A stretch of 64,000 nt of DNA from Rathayibacter iranicus NCPPB 2253 = VKM Ac-1602. Its GTDB lineage: Bacteria; Actinomycetota; Actinomycetes; Actinomycetales; Microbacteriaceae. Location: positions 41,630-105,629 of the forward strand of contig NZ_QGDV01000010.1 of the NCBI RefSeq assembly GCF_003149025.1, read 5' to 3'. Positions 25,696 through 34,861 of the stretch are shown piece by piece. A program made the position numbers and the translations under genes. Position 1 is the first letter of the stretch. Each line of letters begins with the position of its first letter. The notes under the pieces are model-generated. The model did not search any database. It was not told the DNA's origin and saw nothing but the letters and a program-made list of their open reading frames with translations.

Positions 25696-26241
25696 ATGAG
25701 AGAAGTCAGCCGCGACGTCCGCGGCCAGCGCGATCTTCTCCTCTTCAGCGACGGGCTCCCCGATCTCGACGCGGACGCCGGCTATCGCGGGGCCGTCGCC
25801 GCTCGCGCCGCAGGTATCACCTACCGCCAACTCGACTACTGGGCGCGTACCGAACTCGTCGAGCCGACCGTCCGCGGAGCCTCCGGGTCCGGCACCCAGC
25901 GGCTCTACGGCTTCCGCGACATCCTTGTGCTCAAGCTGGTCAAGCGCCTGCTTGACACCGGCATCTCACTCCAACAGATCCGCACCGCGGTAAACCAGCT
26001 CCGGGAGTCGGGTGTGGACGACCTCGCCCAGACGACGCTGATGAGCGATGGCGCAAGCGTCTACCTCTGCACGTCCAACGATGAGGTCATCGACCTCCTC
26101 AGTCGCGGTCAGGGCGTCTTTGGCATCGCCGTCGGCAAGGTCCTCCGCGAGGTCGAGTCGAGCCTCGTCGAACTCGAGCACCAGTCCGTCGACCCGACAG
26201 ACGAGCTGGCCCAGCGCCGCGCTTCCCGCCGCGTCGGCTGA
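25696..26241 (+). CDS. MerR-family regulator, second copy
   Basis: 181 residues. The HTH region is AGITYRQLDYWARTELVEPTVRGASGSGTQRLYGFRDILVLKLVKRLLDTGISLQQIRTAV (about 38-100), then a short effector part (YLCTSNDEVIDLLSRGQGVFGIAVGKVL). In many actinobacteria this gene and ftsR flank a DUF151 (bifunctional nuclease) gene; that gene is absent here. No ligand-binding cysteines are seen. It may regulate its own promoter or the neighbouring cluster. Confidence 0.85.
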   Translation: MREVSRDVRGQRDLLLFSDGLPDLDADAGYRGAVAARAAGITYRQLDYWARTELVEPTVRGASGSGTQRLYGFRDILVLKLVKRLLDTGISLQQIRTAVNQLRESGVDDLAQTTLMSDGASVYLCTSNDEVIDLLSRGQGVFGIAVGKVLREVESSLVELEHQSVDPTDELAQRRASRRVG

Positions 26242-26269
26242 CGACGACGATCCGTCCGGGGCCCTGGAC

Positions 26270-27079
26270 CTACTTCGCGGCCGTGACCTGCTCGCCGATG
26301 CGGCCGGTGCGAATCACGCGGTCGAGCAGCAGGTCGAAGTTGTGCGCCATCTCCTGAGCGCTCTCGCCCGGCCACACATGGACCGGCTTTGCCGCGCCTT
26401 GAGCTTGCTGGAGCGATGTGCGCTCGGGGAGCTGCGGGCTGAGCACCAGCGGACCGAACATGTCGCGCAGTTCCTTGATCCGGAACTGGTGCTCGAGCGA
26501 CTGCACGCGAGCGCGGTTGACGATGATGCCGAGTGGCTGGAGGCGCGGACTGAGACCGCGGCGAATCTCCTCGATCGCGCGCAGGGCACGGTCGGCGGCG
26601 GCCACGGAGAAGAGGCCGGGCTCGGTCACGACGGCGACGCGATCACTCGCTGCCCACGCGGTGCGGGTGAGCGCGTTCAGGGACGGCGCGCAGTCGATCA
26701 GGACGAGGTCGTAGTCGGCCTCGACGCTGGCAAGCGCCTCCTCGAGCTTCCAGATGTCACGGATGCTGGGGTGGGGCCCGTCAAAGTTGATCGCGGACGG
26801 GCTGCCGATCAGCACGTCGATCGTGCCGTGGTGCTCCTTCGTCCAGCCGGATGGGGCAATCGCGGAGCGGACAATCTTTTCTTTCGGCGACGTGAGGACG
26901 TCGGCGATGTTGAGGTGCCCGGCGACGTTGATGTCCATCCCGGTGGACACGTCGGACTGGGGATCGAGGTCGACGACCAGCGTTCGCCAGCCCTTCGAGA
27001 ACGCCGCGGATGCAAGGCCGAGGGTCACCGTGGTCTTGCCGACGCCGCCCTTGAGGGAGCTCACGCTGAGTACATGCAT
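26270..27079 (-). CDS. ParA/Soj-type ATPase
   Basis: 269 residues. It has the deviant Walker A KGGVGKTT (10-17), VVDLDPQSDVSTGMDI switch I, DLVLIDCAPSLNALTRTAW (Walker B region) and NRARVQSLEHQFRI. This is a ParA-family partition ATPase, perhaps the orphan type found in many actinobacteria in addition to the oriC-linked ParA. No ParB or parS is visible. Its start is 174 nt from that of a divergent MinD-like ATPase gene. Confidence 0.9.
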   Translation of the reverse strand: MHVLSVSSLKGGVGKTTVTLGLASAAFSKGWRTLVVDLDPQSDVSTGMDINVAGHLNIADVLTSPKEKIVRSAIAPSGWTKEHHGTIDVLIGSPSAINFDGPHPSIRDIWKLEEALASVEADYDLVLIDCAPSLNALTRTAWAASDRVAVVTEPGLFSVAAADRALRAIEEIRRGLSPRLQPLGIIVNRARVQSLEHQFRIKELRDMFGPLVLSPQLPERTSLQQAQGAAKPVHVWPGESAQEMAHNFDLLLDRVIRTGRIGEQVTAAK

Positions 27080-27219
27080 GGCTGACTACTTTACGTTCCC
27101 GCGGGCGGGAGAACCTAACCGTCCGCCGCATACGCCGTTCGTGCGTGTCGCGCGGGCGCGTCCACTAGCAGCCGCGGCGGCGCCGATCCAAGCCACCCCG
27201 AACGATCCGGGCCCGCCGG

Positions 27220-27225
27220 TACACT
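27220..27225 (+). promoter_or_regulatory. -10-like TACACT before the MinD-like gene
   Basis: TACACT ends 28 nt before the start codon, and AAGGAGG follows it as ribosome binding site. A -35 element is not obvious. Confidence 0.35.
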
Positions 27226-27253
27226 GACCGCAAGCGGAAGGAGGCTCGTTCGC

Positions 27254-28753
27254 ATGGATGAGCGCAACGACGAACAGCCCGACACCGACCCAGACACCGG
27301 CCCGACCGACACTGGTGCGACCGACACTGGCCCGACGCCTCGGACCGCTCTGGATGCGGCGCGGGAGTTCGAGCAGTACGCACCTCGCGCGAGCGACACG
27401 GCGCCGACCCTCCTCCCCGACGGTATGCGGTCGTCCTCGCCCGGCCCACGCCGGCGGTCGACCGCACCCGCTCCGGTCGAGGACGAGAACGCGATCGACG
27501 TTGGTCGCCTCGGTCTCCCGCCGACGCGCTCGCACGCTCTCCTTCCGCCCGAGCCCGCGCCGGACGCCTCAGAGCCCAGCCCGCGGACGACTCCGAGCGC
27601 ATCAGGTCAGGGCCATTCCGTTCCGCGCGCGTCGGACCCCGCGCGACCTGTCCCGAGCGGTCCGGTCTCGGCAGGGATTCCCGTGCACCAGGAGCAGTCG
27701 CTCGCCGACGAGGCCTCCGGGTCGTCCGTCCCCACCCGGCGCGACCGTCTGCGTGCGGAATCCTCCGGAGCTGGGGCCCCCGCGACTCCGGGCTCTCCGG
27801 GTGCCACCACTCCCGAGTCGGCGTCGATGCTGACGCCCGACCGCCTCCTCGAAGTGAACCGAAAGACGCGTCCGGCGCCCACGGGGGGCTGGAACCGCTT
27901 CCTCTATGGCCTCACCTTCCGTACCGTCAACCTCGGCGACTCCGCGAGCGTTCGCGCCTGGAAGGCGATGGATGTGCGCATCGGCCGTCAGTTCGAGGGC
28001 GGCACGCGCTTCGTGCCCGTGATGACACGCAAGGGCGGCGTGGGCAAGACCACGGTCACCACACTCCTCGGCATGGCCCTTGCCGACTCGCGGGAAGACC
28101 GCATCATCGCGGTCGACGCCAACCCCGACCGCGGCACGCTCGCCGAGCGGGTGCCCAAGCAGACGCGGGCGACCGTCCGCGACGTCGTGAACGGCGCCTC
28201 AGGAGTGACGGGCTTCACCGAGTTCTCGACGATGGTCTCGCGGGACGAGACGCGACTCGATGTCCTCGCCTCCGACACCGACCCTCAACTCTCGGAAGCA
28301 TTCGACGAGGACGACTACAACGTGGTCGCGGATCTCGTCGAGCAGTTCTACTCGATCATGCTGACCGACTGCGGGACCGGGATCGTTCACTCGGTGATGC
28401 GGCCCACACTTCAGCGCGCGGACACCGTCGTGATCGTCTCCGGCGGCAGCGTTGACGAGGCGAGACTCGCCTCCGAGACTCTCACCTGGCTGGACGCGAA
28501 CGGCCACGGCGCGCTGGTCCGCAATGCGGTAGTCGCGCTGAATACCACCACACCGGGCACGAGTCTGGTCAAGCTCGAGGAGATCGAGTCGCACTTCCGG
28601 TCCCGCGTGCGCGAGATCGTGCGGATTCCCTACGACCCGGTGCTCGCCGCCGGTTCCGTCGTGAAGTGGGAGCAGCTGCGCCAGGCGACGAAGGAGGCGG
28701 CGCGCCTGCTCGCAGCGCACGTCGTCGAGGGTATCCCGGTCCGGCGTGTCTGA
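27254..28753 (+). CDS. MinD/ParA-like ATPase with long disordered N-terminus
   Basis: 499 residues. The first 200 are rich in Pro, Ser, Thr and Asp, with short DTGP/TDTG repeats at the start, and are probably disordered. The ATPase domain follows a WNRFLYGLTFRTVNLG segment and has Walker A KGGVGKTT (260-267), DANPDRGTLAERV and MLTDCGTGIVHSV. It resembles the MinD-type proteins of actinobacterial type VII secretion and cell-pole loci, but no ESX genes are present. The stop overlaps the mycothione reductase start by 8 nt. Confidence 0.85.
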   Translation: MDERNDEQPDTDPDTGPTDTGATDTGPTPRTALDAAREFEQYAPRASDTAPTLLPDGMRSSSPGPRRRSTAPAPVEDENAIDVGRLGLPPTRSHALLPPEPAPDASEPSPRTTPSASGQGHSVPRASDPARPVPSGPVSAGIPVHQEQSLADEASGSSVPTRRDRLRAESSGAGAPATPGSPGATTPESASMLTPDRLLEVNRKTRPAPTGGWNRFLYGLTFRTVNLGDSASVRAWKAMDVRIGRQFEGGTRFVPVMTRKGGVGKTTVTTLLGMALADSREDRIIAVDANPDRGTLAERVPKQTRATVRDVVNGASGVTGFTEFSTMVSRDETRLDVLASDTDPQLSEAFDEDDYNVVADLVEQFYSIMLTDCGTGIVHSVMRPTLQRADTVVIVSGGSVDEARLASETLTWLDANGHGALVRNAVVALNTTTPGTSLVKLEEIESHFRSRVREIVRIPYDPVLAAGSVVKWEQLRQATKEAARLLAAHVVEGIPVRRV

Positions 28754-30191
28754 GGCCTCCGAGCAGGAGCAGTCCATCGAGACCTTCGACCTGATCGTGG
28801 TGGGAGCGGGGTCGGGCAATTCGATCGTTGGGCCTGAGTTCGACGGCCTGCGGGTCGCGATCCTCGACGACGGGCAATGGTTCGGCGGCACGTGCCTCAA
28901 CGCCGGATGCATCCCCACGAAGATGTTCGTGCACGTCGCCGACGTGGTCGCCGACGTCGACCAGGGCGGTCGGATCGGCGTTCACGCTCGCCTCAGCCGG
29001 CCCGAGTGGGCGGAGGTCCGTGACCGGATCTTCGGTCGCAGCGACGCAATCAGCGAAGGCGGCTTCGAGTATCGCGACCAGCGCTCGCCGAACGTGACCG
29101 TCCTGCGCGAGAGCTTCGGCTTCGAGTCGCTCGGCGACGGCACCCGCCCGCATGTCTTGGTCAGCACGAGCGGCGCCCGCATCAGCGCCCCGCAGGTCGT
29201 CATCGCCGCGGGTTCCCGCCCGAGGCCGCTCCTGGCCGCGTACGAGCCCGACCCACGTATCCATGACTCCTCGTCGGTCATGCGCCTCGAGGAGCTGCCC
29301 GAGCGGATGCTCATCGTCGGCGGCGGCGCGGTCGCCGTCGAATTCGCCCACGTCTTCTCCTCCTTCGGCACTGCGGTGACCGTCGCCGTCCGCGGCGACC
29401 GGCTCCTCCGCGCTCTGGACGAGGATGTCGCCCGCCGCTTCACTGCGATCGCTGCCGACCGCTACACGGTCCACACCGGAGTGAGCGTCGAGAGCATCGA
29501 CGCTCGCGACGACGGTCTGCACGTCGTCTTCGACGACGGGAGCACGGTCGAGACGGACCTGCTGTTGGTGGCGCTCGGGCGCGACCCGAATAGCGACACT
29601 CTCGCCGCCGCCGCCGTCGGGATCGACCTGCACGAGGATGGCCGGGTCAGTGTCGATACCGAGCAGCGCGTCCTCTCCGCCGGGCGCCCCGTGCCCGGCG
29701 TCTTCGCTCTCGGCGACGTTTCGTCTCGCTGGCAGCTCAAGCACGTCGCCAATCACGAGGCTCGGCTCGTCGCGCACAACCTGCTCCACCCGGGTGAGCT
29801 GCTCTCGAACACGCTCGCACCCGTCCCCGGAGCGATCTTCGCCCATCCGCAGATCGCGCACTTCGGGCTCACCGCGGCCGAGGCCCGTGAGACGGGGATC
29901 GACGTCGTCGCCGTGAGGCAGGAGTACGCCTCGACGGCATTCGGCTGGGCCCTGGAAGACGACTCAAGCGCGTGCTTTCTCGTCGTCGGCCTCGACGGCG
30001 CGCTCCTCGGCGCGCACATCATCGGACCGCAGGCCAGTATCCTCATTCAGCCGCTCGTCCAGGCCGCCAGCGCCGGCATCGGTATCCGCGGACTCGCTCG
30101 CAGCCAGTACTGGCCGCACCCCGCAGCGAGTGAAGTCGTCGAGAACGCCCTCCTGAGCGCGGAGGAGGCCCTGAGGGAGCGCACCACATGA
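28746..30191 (+). CDS. mtr: Mycothione reductase
   Basis: 481 residues of the flavin disulfide reductase family. FAD loop [12 protein letters not shown]; redox-active pair Cys50/Cys55 in [20 protein letters not shown] loop [17 protein letters not shown]; second FAD motif GVFALGDV; and catalytic His-Glu pair in [15 protein letters not shown]. It reduces mycothiol disulfide with NADPH and is actinobacteria-specific. Starts at a GTG overlapping the MinD-like gene and overlaps def by 4 nt, so the three are co-translated. Confidence 0.93.
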   Translation: MSEASEQEQSIETFDLIVVGAGSGNSIVGPEFDGLRVAILDDGQWFGGTCLNAGCIPTKMFVHVADVVADVDQGGRIGVHARLSRPEWAEVRDRIFGRSDAISEGGFEYRDQRSPNVTVLRESFGFESLGDGTRPHVLVSTSGARISAPQVVIAAGSRPRPLLAAYEPDPRIHDSSSVMRLEELPERMLIVGGGAVAVEFAHVFSSFGTAVTVAVRGDRLLRALDEDVARRFTAIAADRYTVHTGVSVESIDARDDGLHVVFDDGSTVETDLLLVALGRDPNSDTLAAAAVGIDLHEDGRVSVDTEQRVLSAGRPVPGVFALGDVSSRWQLKHVANHEARLVAHNLLHPGELLSNTLAPVPGAIFAHPQIAHFGLTAAEARETGIDVVAVRQEYASTAFGWALEDDSSACFLVVGLDGALLGAHIIGPQASILIQPLVQAASAGIGIRGLARSQYWPHPAASEVVENALLSAEEALRERTT

Positions 30192-30679
30192 CCGAACGCC
30201 AGATCCGTATCTTCGGGGACCCGGTGCTGAAGACGCCGTCGGCCCCGATCGAGACCGTCGATGAGGGTGTCCGCCGCCTCGTCGAGGACCTTCTGGACAG
30301 CGTTCGTCCGCCCGGTCGCGCCGGCGTCGCTGCTCCCCAAATCGGCGTCAACCTGCGCGCTTTCAGCTACAACGTCGAGGGAGTCGTCGGCTACATCCTG
30401 AACCCCGAGATCGTCGAGCTGAACGGCGAGCCGCAGCCCGTCGACGAGGGCTGCCTCTCGGTGCCGAATCTGTGGTATCCGGCGATCCGCTACCCATACG
30501 CAAAGGCGCGCGGGACCGACCTCGACGGTAACGAGATCATCCTGGAGGGCGACGGTCTCATGGCTCAGGCTCTCCAGCACGAATGCGACCATCTCGACGG
30601 TCGGCTCTACCTCGACCGGCTCTCCAAGGACGACCGCCGGGCCGCCATGAAGGCTGTCCGCGAATCGGACTGGTTCTGA
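30188..30679 (+). CDS. def: Peptide deformylase
   Basis: 163 residues with all three motifs: GVAAPQIG (46-53), EGCLSVP with metal ligand Cys89, and QHECDHLDG with His131, Glu132 and His135. It removes the formyl group from nascent proteins. ATG overlaps the mycothione reductase stop as ATGA. The C-terminus ends DWF, shorter than some relatives but complete. A 124-bp tandem repeat follows immediately. Confidence 0.97.
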   Translation: MTERQIRIFGDPVLKTPSAPIETVDEGVRRLVEDLLDSVRPPGRAGVAAPQIGVNLRAFSYNVEGVVGYILNPEIVELNGEPQPVDEGCLSVPNLWYPAIRYPYAKARGTDLDGNEIILEGDGLMAQALQHECDHLDGRLYLDRLSKDDRRAAMKAVRESDWF

Positions 30680-30683
30680 ACGG

Positions 30684-30950
30684 TGTTTGTGTGCGAGCCG
30701 GTCCTTGCCCGGCTCGGCGCGGTCGGCTGGGTGGGGTGGCTGGGTTGGGTGGAGCGGGGTGGGTGCGCCGACGGGAAAGCGCTGGACGCGCTTTTCCGGA
30801 TACGGCTGTGTTTGTTGCGATCCGGTCCCTGCCCGGCTCGGCGCGGTCGGCTGGGTGGGGTGGCTGGGGTGGGTGGAGCGGGGTGCGTGCGCCGACGGGA
30901 AAGCGCTGGACGCGCTTTCCCGGATACGGCTGTGTTTGTTTGTGAACCGG
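30684..30950. repeat. Tandem duplication of a 124-bp intergenic unit
   Basis: Two copies (about 30684-30807 and 30808-30931) match at a constant 124-nt offset, with a partial third copy of the leading TGTGTTTGT...CCGG motif at 30931-30950. Each copy holds a GC-rich GGCTGGGTGGGGTGGCTGGG block and a hairpin (CGGGAAAGCGC-loop-GCGCTTTCC). Open frames through it are low-complexity artefacts. It fills most of the 307-nt gap between convergent def and the acyl-CoA synthetase gene. Confidence 0.88.
30896..30922. terminator. Hairpin in the second 124-bp repeat copy
   Basis: CGGGAAAGCGC-TGGAC-GCGCTTTCCCG forms an 11-bp perfect stem with a 5-nt loop. The equivalent in copy 1 (about 30772-30798) has an extra T in the right arm. 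It likely serves as duplicated terminator for converging transcripts. Confidence 0.6.
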
Positions 30951-30986
30951 GGAGGGGCTGGGGACCACGGGTGAGGGGGCCCGGGG

Positions 30987-32810
30987 TTAGTGCAGGGAGA
31001 TGCCCTCCGTGGCGGGAGCCGCGGAGTAGACGGCGGCGATGGTCTCGGCGTAGTCGGCGAGGATCACCGACCGCTTGATGCTCATCTTGGGAGTGAGGTG
31101 GCCGCTTGCCTCCGTGAATTCGGTGGGAAGGATCACGAACTTACGGATCGACTCCGCGCGCGAGACCCGTTCGTTGGCAGCGTCAACGGCACGCTGAACC
31201 TCTGCCAGCACGGCAGGATTCACGGCCGCGTCCTCGAGAGTGAGCGCCGCATCCTGACCATTATTGGCGAGCCACGTCGGCAGCATTTCGCTGTCGAGAG
31301 TGATCAGCGCGGCGATGAAGGGCCGCTGGTCGCCGACAACGACGACCTGGCCGACCAGGGGATTTGCCCGGATTGGGTCCTCGAGCGCCGCCGGAGCGAC
31401 GTTCTTGCCGCCCGCGGTGACGATGATCTCCTTCTTCCGGCCGGTAACGCGGAGATAGCCCTCGTCGTCGAGCGCCCCGAGGTCGCCGGTGCGGAACCAC
31501 TCGCCGTCGAACGACTCCGCCGTGGCCTGCTCGTTGTTCCAGTACCCGCCGAAGACGTCGATACCGCGCACCTGGATCTCGCCGTCGTCGGCGATCCGCA
31601 CCGACACTCCGGGTAGCGCCGGCCCAACGCTGCCGATCTTGAAGCGCTCCGTGCGGTTCACGGTTGCCGGCGCTGTGGTCTCGGTCAGACCATAACCCTC
31701 CAGGATCTTGATGCCGAGGCTGTGGAAGAAGTGGCCCAGCCGGTCGCCGAGCGGTGCGGATCCTGACACGGCGAACCGAACGTTGCCGCCCATCGCGGTC
31801 CGCAGCTTCGAGTACACCAATCGGTCGAACAGGAGGAACTGGAGCTTCACCGCGAGCGGCACCGAGCCGGCCTCGACGGCGATCGAGTGCGCGACAGCGA
31901 TATCTGCTGCGCGCCGGAAAAGCTTTCCGCGCCCGCCGGCCTCGGCCTTCTGCTCAGCGGAGTTGTAGACCTTCTCGAACACTCGCGGGACTGCGAGCAG
32001 GAACGTCGGCTTGAACGAGGCGAGCGAGGGGAGCAGCTGCTTCGTGTCTGCCTGATGCCCGACCTTCACGCCTCCGTGTACGCAGAGGATGGCGATGAAG
32101 CGCGCGAAAACGTGTGCTGTGGTGATGAACAGGAGCGTCGAGGCGCCGGGCTGGTGAATCAGTTCTGTGAGAGCGACCGCGGCGTTGCGGCTGAGTTCGA
32201 CGAAGTTCGAGTGGCGGATGATGCAGCCCTTGGGGCGGCCGGTCGAGCCAGAGGTGTAGATGATCGTCGCGATGTCGGAGCCGGTGGCGAGGGAGCGGCG
32301 ACGCTCGATCTCGGCGTCCGGCACCTCGCTGCCCTGAGCCACGAGCTTGTCGAGGTCGCCGAGCCCGATCTGCCACGCGAAGCGGATGCCGGGAAGATCG
32401 GCACGCACCTCGTCGAAGCGGGCGAAATGCTCCGCGGTCTCGACAATGACCGCGTGCGCGCCCGAGTCGGTGAGGTTCCACTGCACCTGAGCAGGGGAAG
32501 AGGTCTCGTAGACAGGGACGAGGACCCCGCCGGCAAACCAGACGGCGAAGTCGATCAGGGTCCACTCGTACCGGGTCTTGCAGATCAGCCCGACCTTCTC
32601 GCCGGGCTTGAGGCCCACGGCGACGAAGCCCTTCGCCAGGGCGGTCACCTGATCGAGGAACTCCTGCGCGGTCACATCTCGCCACCCCGCACCGTCCGGT
32701 AGGGCGAAGAGCACCCGCTCAGGCGTCTCGCGGACCCGGTCGAGCAGGAGCGCTGTGGCGTTCGCCCGCGGGTCGGCGGGGACCACAGGGGGAGAATCGA
32801 ACTGGTTCAT
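30987..32810 (-). CDS. Long-chain acyl-CoA synthetase (AMP-forming)
   Basis: 607 residues, FadD15-like. It has the adenylate-forming P-loop IIYTSGSTGRPKGCII, the A5 motif GYGLTETTA, the A7/A8 region GEWFRTGDLGALDDEGYLRVTGRKKEIIV, and the C-terminal LTPKMSIKR with the catalytic Lys. It activates long-chain fatty acids to acyl-CoA via acyl-AMP. The start ATG 32810 is preceded by AAAGGAG. It is divergent from the glucokinase gene across about 257 nt. Confidence 0.95.
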   Translation of the reverse strand: MNQFDSPPVVPADPRANATALLLDRVRETPERVLFALPDGAGWRDVTAQEFLDQVTALAKGFVAVGLKPGEKVGLICKTRYEWTLIDFAVWFAGGVLVPVYETSSPAQVQWNLTDSGAHAVIVETAEHFARFDEVRADLPGIRFAWQIGLGDLDKLVAQGSEVPDAEIERRRSLATGSDIATIIYTSGSTGRPKGCIIRHSNFVELSRNAAVALTELIHQPGASTLLFITTAHVFARFIAILCVHGGVKVGHQADTKQLLPSLASFKPTFLLAVPRVFEKVYNSAEQKAEAGGRGKLFRRAADIAVAHSIAVEAGSVPLAVKLQFLLFDRLVYSKLRTAMGGNVRFAVSGSAPLGDRLGHFFHSLGIKILEGYGLTETTAPATVNRTERFKIGSVGPALPGVSVRIADDGEIQVRGIDVFGGYWNNEQATAESFDGEWFRTGDLGALDDEGYLRVTGRKKEIIVTAGGKNVAPAALEDPIRANPLVGQVVVVGDQRPFIAALITLDSEMLPTWLANNGQDAALTLEDAAVNPAVLAEVQRAVDAANERVSRAESIRKFVILPTEFTEASGHLTPKMSIKRSVILADYAETIAAVYSAAPATEGISLH

Positions 32811-32992
32811 GGCAACTCCTTTGGTACCTGAATGAACGTCGTCTCCACCTTACCGGTGCGGAACAAACTGTGAGTCTTTTCAGGTATATCGGTTGGTCAT
32901 ATCCGTGCGGCAGATCGGTCAGGCGCATCCGTCCCGGTCACGCCCGCCACACGAGCGGATGAGACGAGCGAACGTCGAGCGCGTCCGGTCAC

Positions 32993-32998
32993 TACACT
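32993..32998 (+). promoter_or_regulatory. -10-like TACACT before glucokinase
   Basis: TACACT lies 69 nt before the GTG start in the divergent 257-nt spacer. A separate AT-richer stretch near 32870-32900 may serve the acyl-CoA synthetase gene. Confidence 0.3.
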
Positions 32999-33067
32999 CA
33001 TTCTGGTCGCCGCTGAGGCGGACCCGCCGTCGCGTCCGTGCCGGTGGCATCGTGAAAGGCGGTTCGC

Positions 33068-34027
33068 GTGCACGCGATCGGGATCGACATCGGCGGCACG
33101 AAGATCGCCGGAGCCCTGGTCGATGAGTTCGGCGCCATCCTCCGCGAGGACCGTCGGCCCACTCCCGCGGGGCATCCCGAACTCATCGTCAACGTCGTGG
33201 TCGAGATGATCGAAGACTTGCGCGAGGGACTGTCCGCGCAGGACGTCGCCGCGGTCGGAGTCGCCGCCGCCGGTTTCATCGATGCGTCGCAGTCGATCGT
33301 CTATTACGCCCCCAACATCAATTGGCGCAACGAACCCTTCCGCGAGAAACTCTCGGCGCGAATCGACCTCCCGATCATTGTCGAGAACGATGCCAATGCT
33401 GCCGGATGGGCCGAGTTTCGTTATGGAGCCGGACGCCTCGTCAGCGACATGGTGATGCTGACCATCGGCACCGGAGTCGGCGGCGCGATCGTGATCAACG
33501 ACCGACTCCTGCGCGGCGGCTTCGGCGCGGCCGCCGAGATCGGGCACATGCGCGTCGTCCCTGGCGGTCTGCCCTGCGGCTGCGGAGCCCGCGGCTGCAT
33601 CGAGCAGTACGGCTCCGGTCGTGCCCTGCAGCGCTTCGCCGGAGAGCTCGCCGATGCGGGCGGGATCGGACAGGGCATCGCCGACGCCCGCGCGCACAAT
33701 GGCGGCGAGCTGAACGGACAGCTGATCTCAAAGCTGATCACCGCCGGCGATCTCGGGGCGCTCGCGGCCCTTCGTCAGCTCGGCCACTGGCTGGGCGAGG
33801 CGGCTGCCAGCCTGAGCGCCGTGCTCGACCCGCAGATGTTCGTCATCGGCGGCGGAGTCGCGCAAGCGGGCGATCTCCTGCTCGACCCGATTCGCCAGGC
33901 CTACCTCGACAACCTTCCGGCCCGGGGCTATCACCCCGAGCCTGAGTTTCGCATTGCCGAACTCGTCAATGACGCTGGAGTGGTGGGGGCCGCCGACCTG
34001 GCGCGTCTGCACGCGAACTCCCTCTAG
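33068..34027 (+). CDS. glk: ROK-family glucokinase
   Basis: 319 residues. ATP loop DIGGTK (7-12), catalytic VENDANAAGWAEFRYGAG, and the ROK zinc motif GHMRVVPGGLPCGCGARGCIEQY. It phosphorylates glucose with ATP; it has no N-terminal HTH so is an enzyme rather than a repressor. A GTG start is preceded by AAAGGCGG. The acyltransferase gene starts 44 nt after its stop. Confidence 0.93.
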   Translation: MHAIGIDIGGTKIAGALVDEFGAILREDRRPTPAGHPELIVNVVVEMIEDLREGLSAQDVAAVGVAAAGFIDASQSIVYYAPNINWRNEPFREKLSARIDLPIIVENDANAAGWAEFRYGAGRLVSDMVMLTIGTGVGGAIVINDRLLRGGFGAAAEIGHMRVVPGGLPCGCGARGCIEQYGSGRALQRFAGELADAGGIGQGIADARAHNGGELNGQLISKLITAGDLGALAALRQLGHWLGEAAASLSAVLDPQMFVIGGGVAQAGDLLLDPIRQAYLDNLPARGYHPEPEFRIAELVNDAGVVGAADLARLHANSL

Positions 34028-34071
34028 CCGGCACCCGCCGCGCCTGATTCACCGCACCGCCGAGGAGCCCG

Positions 34072-34761
34072 ATGTTCTACTGGTTCATGAAGCACATCGT
34101 CGCGGGCCCGCTCCTGACGACGATCTTCCGTCCGTGGGTGGTCGGTGCCGAGCGTGTTCCGCAGAGCGGAGGCGTGATCCTCGCGAGCAACCATCTCTCG
34201 TTCATTGACTCCGTGATTCTTCCGCTCGTGATCGAGCGCAACATGGTGTTCCTCGCCAAAAGCGATTACTTCACCGGCAAGGGCCTCAAGGGCTGGGCGA
34301 CGAAGATGTTCTTCACCGCGACGGGGATGTTGCCGATCGACCGCTCCGGGGGAAAAGCGTCGGAGGCCTCGCTGAACACGGGCCTGCGCGTACTGGCCGG
34401 CGGTCACGCGCTCGGCATCTACCCCGAGGGCACTCGCAGCCCCGACGGCCGGATGTACCGCGGGCGCACCGGTGTCGCCCGGATGGTGCTCGAGGCTGGC
34501 GTACCCGTCATCCCGGTGGCGATGATCGACACCGCGCGCATCATGCCGATCGGCAAGCGGATGCCCAAGCTCGGCCGGATCGGCATCGTTTTTGGCGAGC
34601 CGCTCGACTTCACCCGATTCGAGGGAATGGAGGGCGACCGCTTCATCCTCCGCTCGATTACCGACGAGATCATGTACGAGCTGCTCACTCTGAGCGGCCA
34701 GGAATATCTCGACGTGTATGCCACCTCGGTCAAGGAGAAGCGCGCCGCGCTCACCCGCTGA
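34072..34761 (+). CDS. 1-acylglycerol-3-phosphate acyltransferase (PlsC family)
   Basis: 229 residues. Catalytic NHLSFID (His41, Asp46), substrate loop LAKSDYF, and YPEGTRSPDG (117-126). It likely acylates lysophosphatidate to phosphatidate using acyl-CoA or acyl-ACP, or acts as a related lysophospholipid acyltransferase. It is the second gene of a likely glk-plsC operon. Confidence 0.9.
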   Translation: MFYWFMKHIVAGPLLTTIFRPWVVGAERVPQSGGVILASNHLSFIDSVILPLVIERNMVFLAKSDYFTGKGLKGWATKMFFTATGMLPIDRSGGKASEASLNTGLRVLAGGHALGIYPEGTRSPDGRMYRGRTGVARMVLEAGVPVIPVAMIDTARIMPIGKRMPKLGRIGIVFGEPLDFTRFEGMEGDRFILRSITDEIMYELLTLSGQEYLDVYATSVKEKRAALTR

Positions 34762-34861
34762 GCGCCCTCCCCGCAAGCGCTAAGCTCGTCAACCGCTGCC
34801 GTCCGTCCGGGCGGCGAACGTTCATGCGCCCCTGGCGCCCGTCAGAACCGGGAACATCCTC

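Noticed and set aside
30683..31078. Open frames encoding a Gly/Trp/Arg-rich repeat protein
   Set aside because: They result from the 124-bp tandem repeat; other frames are also open and composition is not protein-like.
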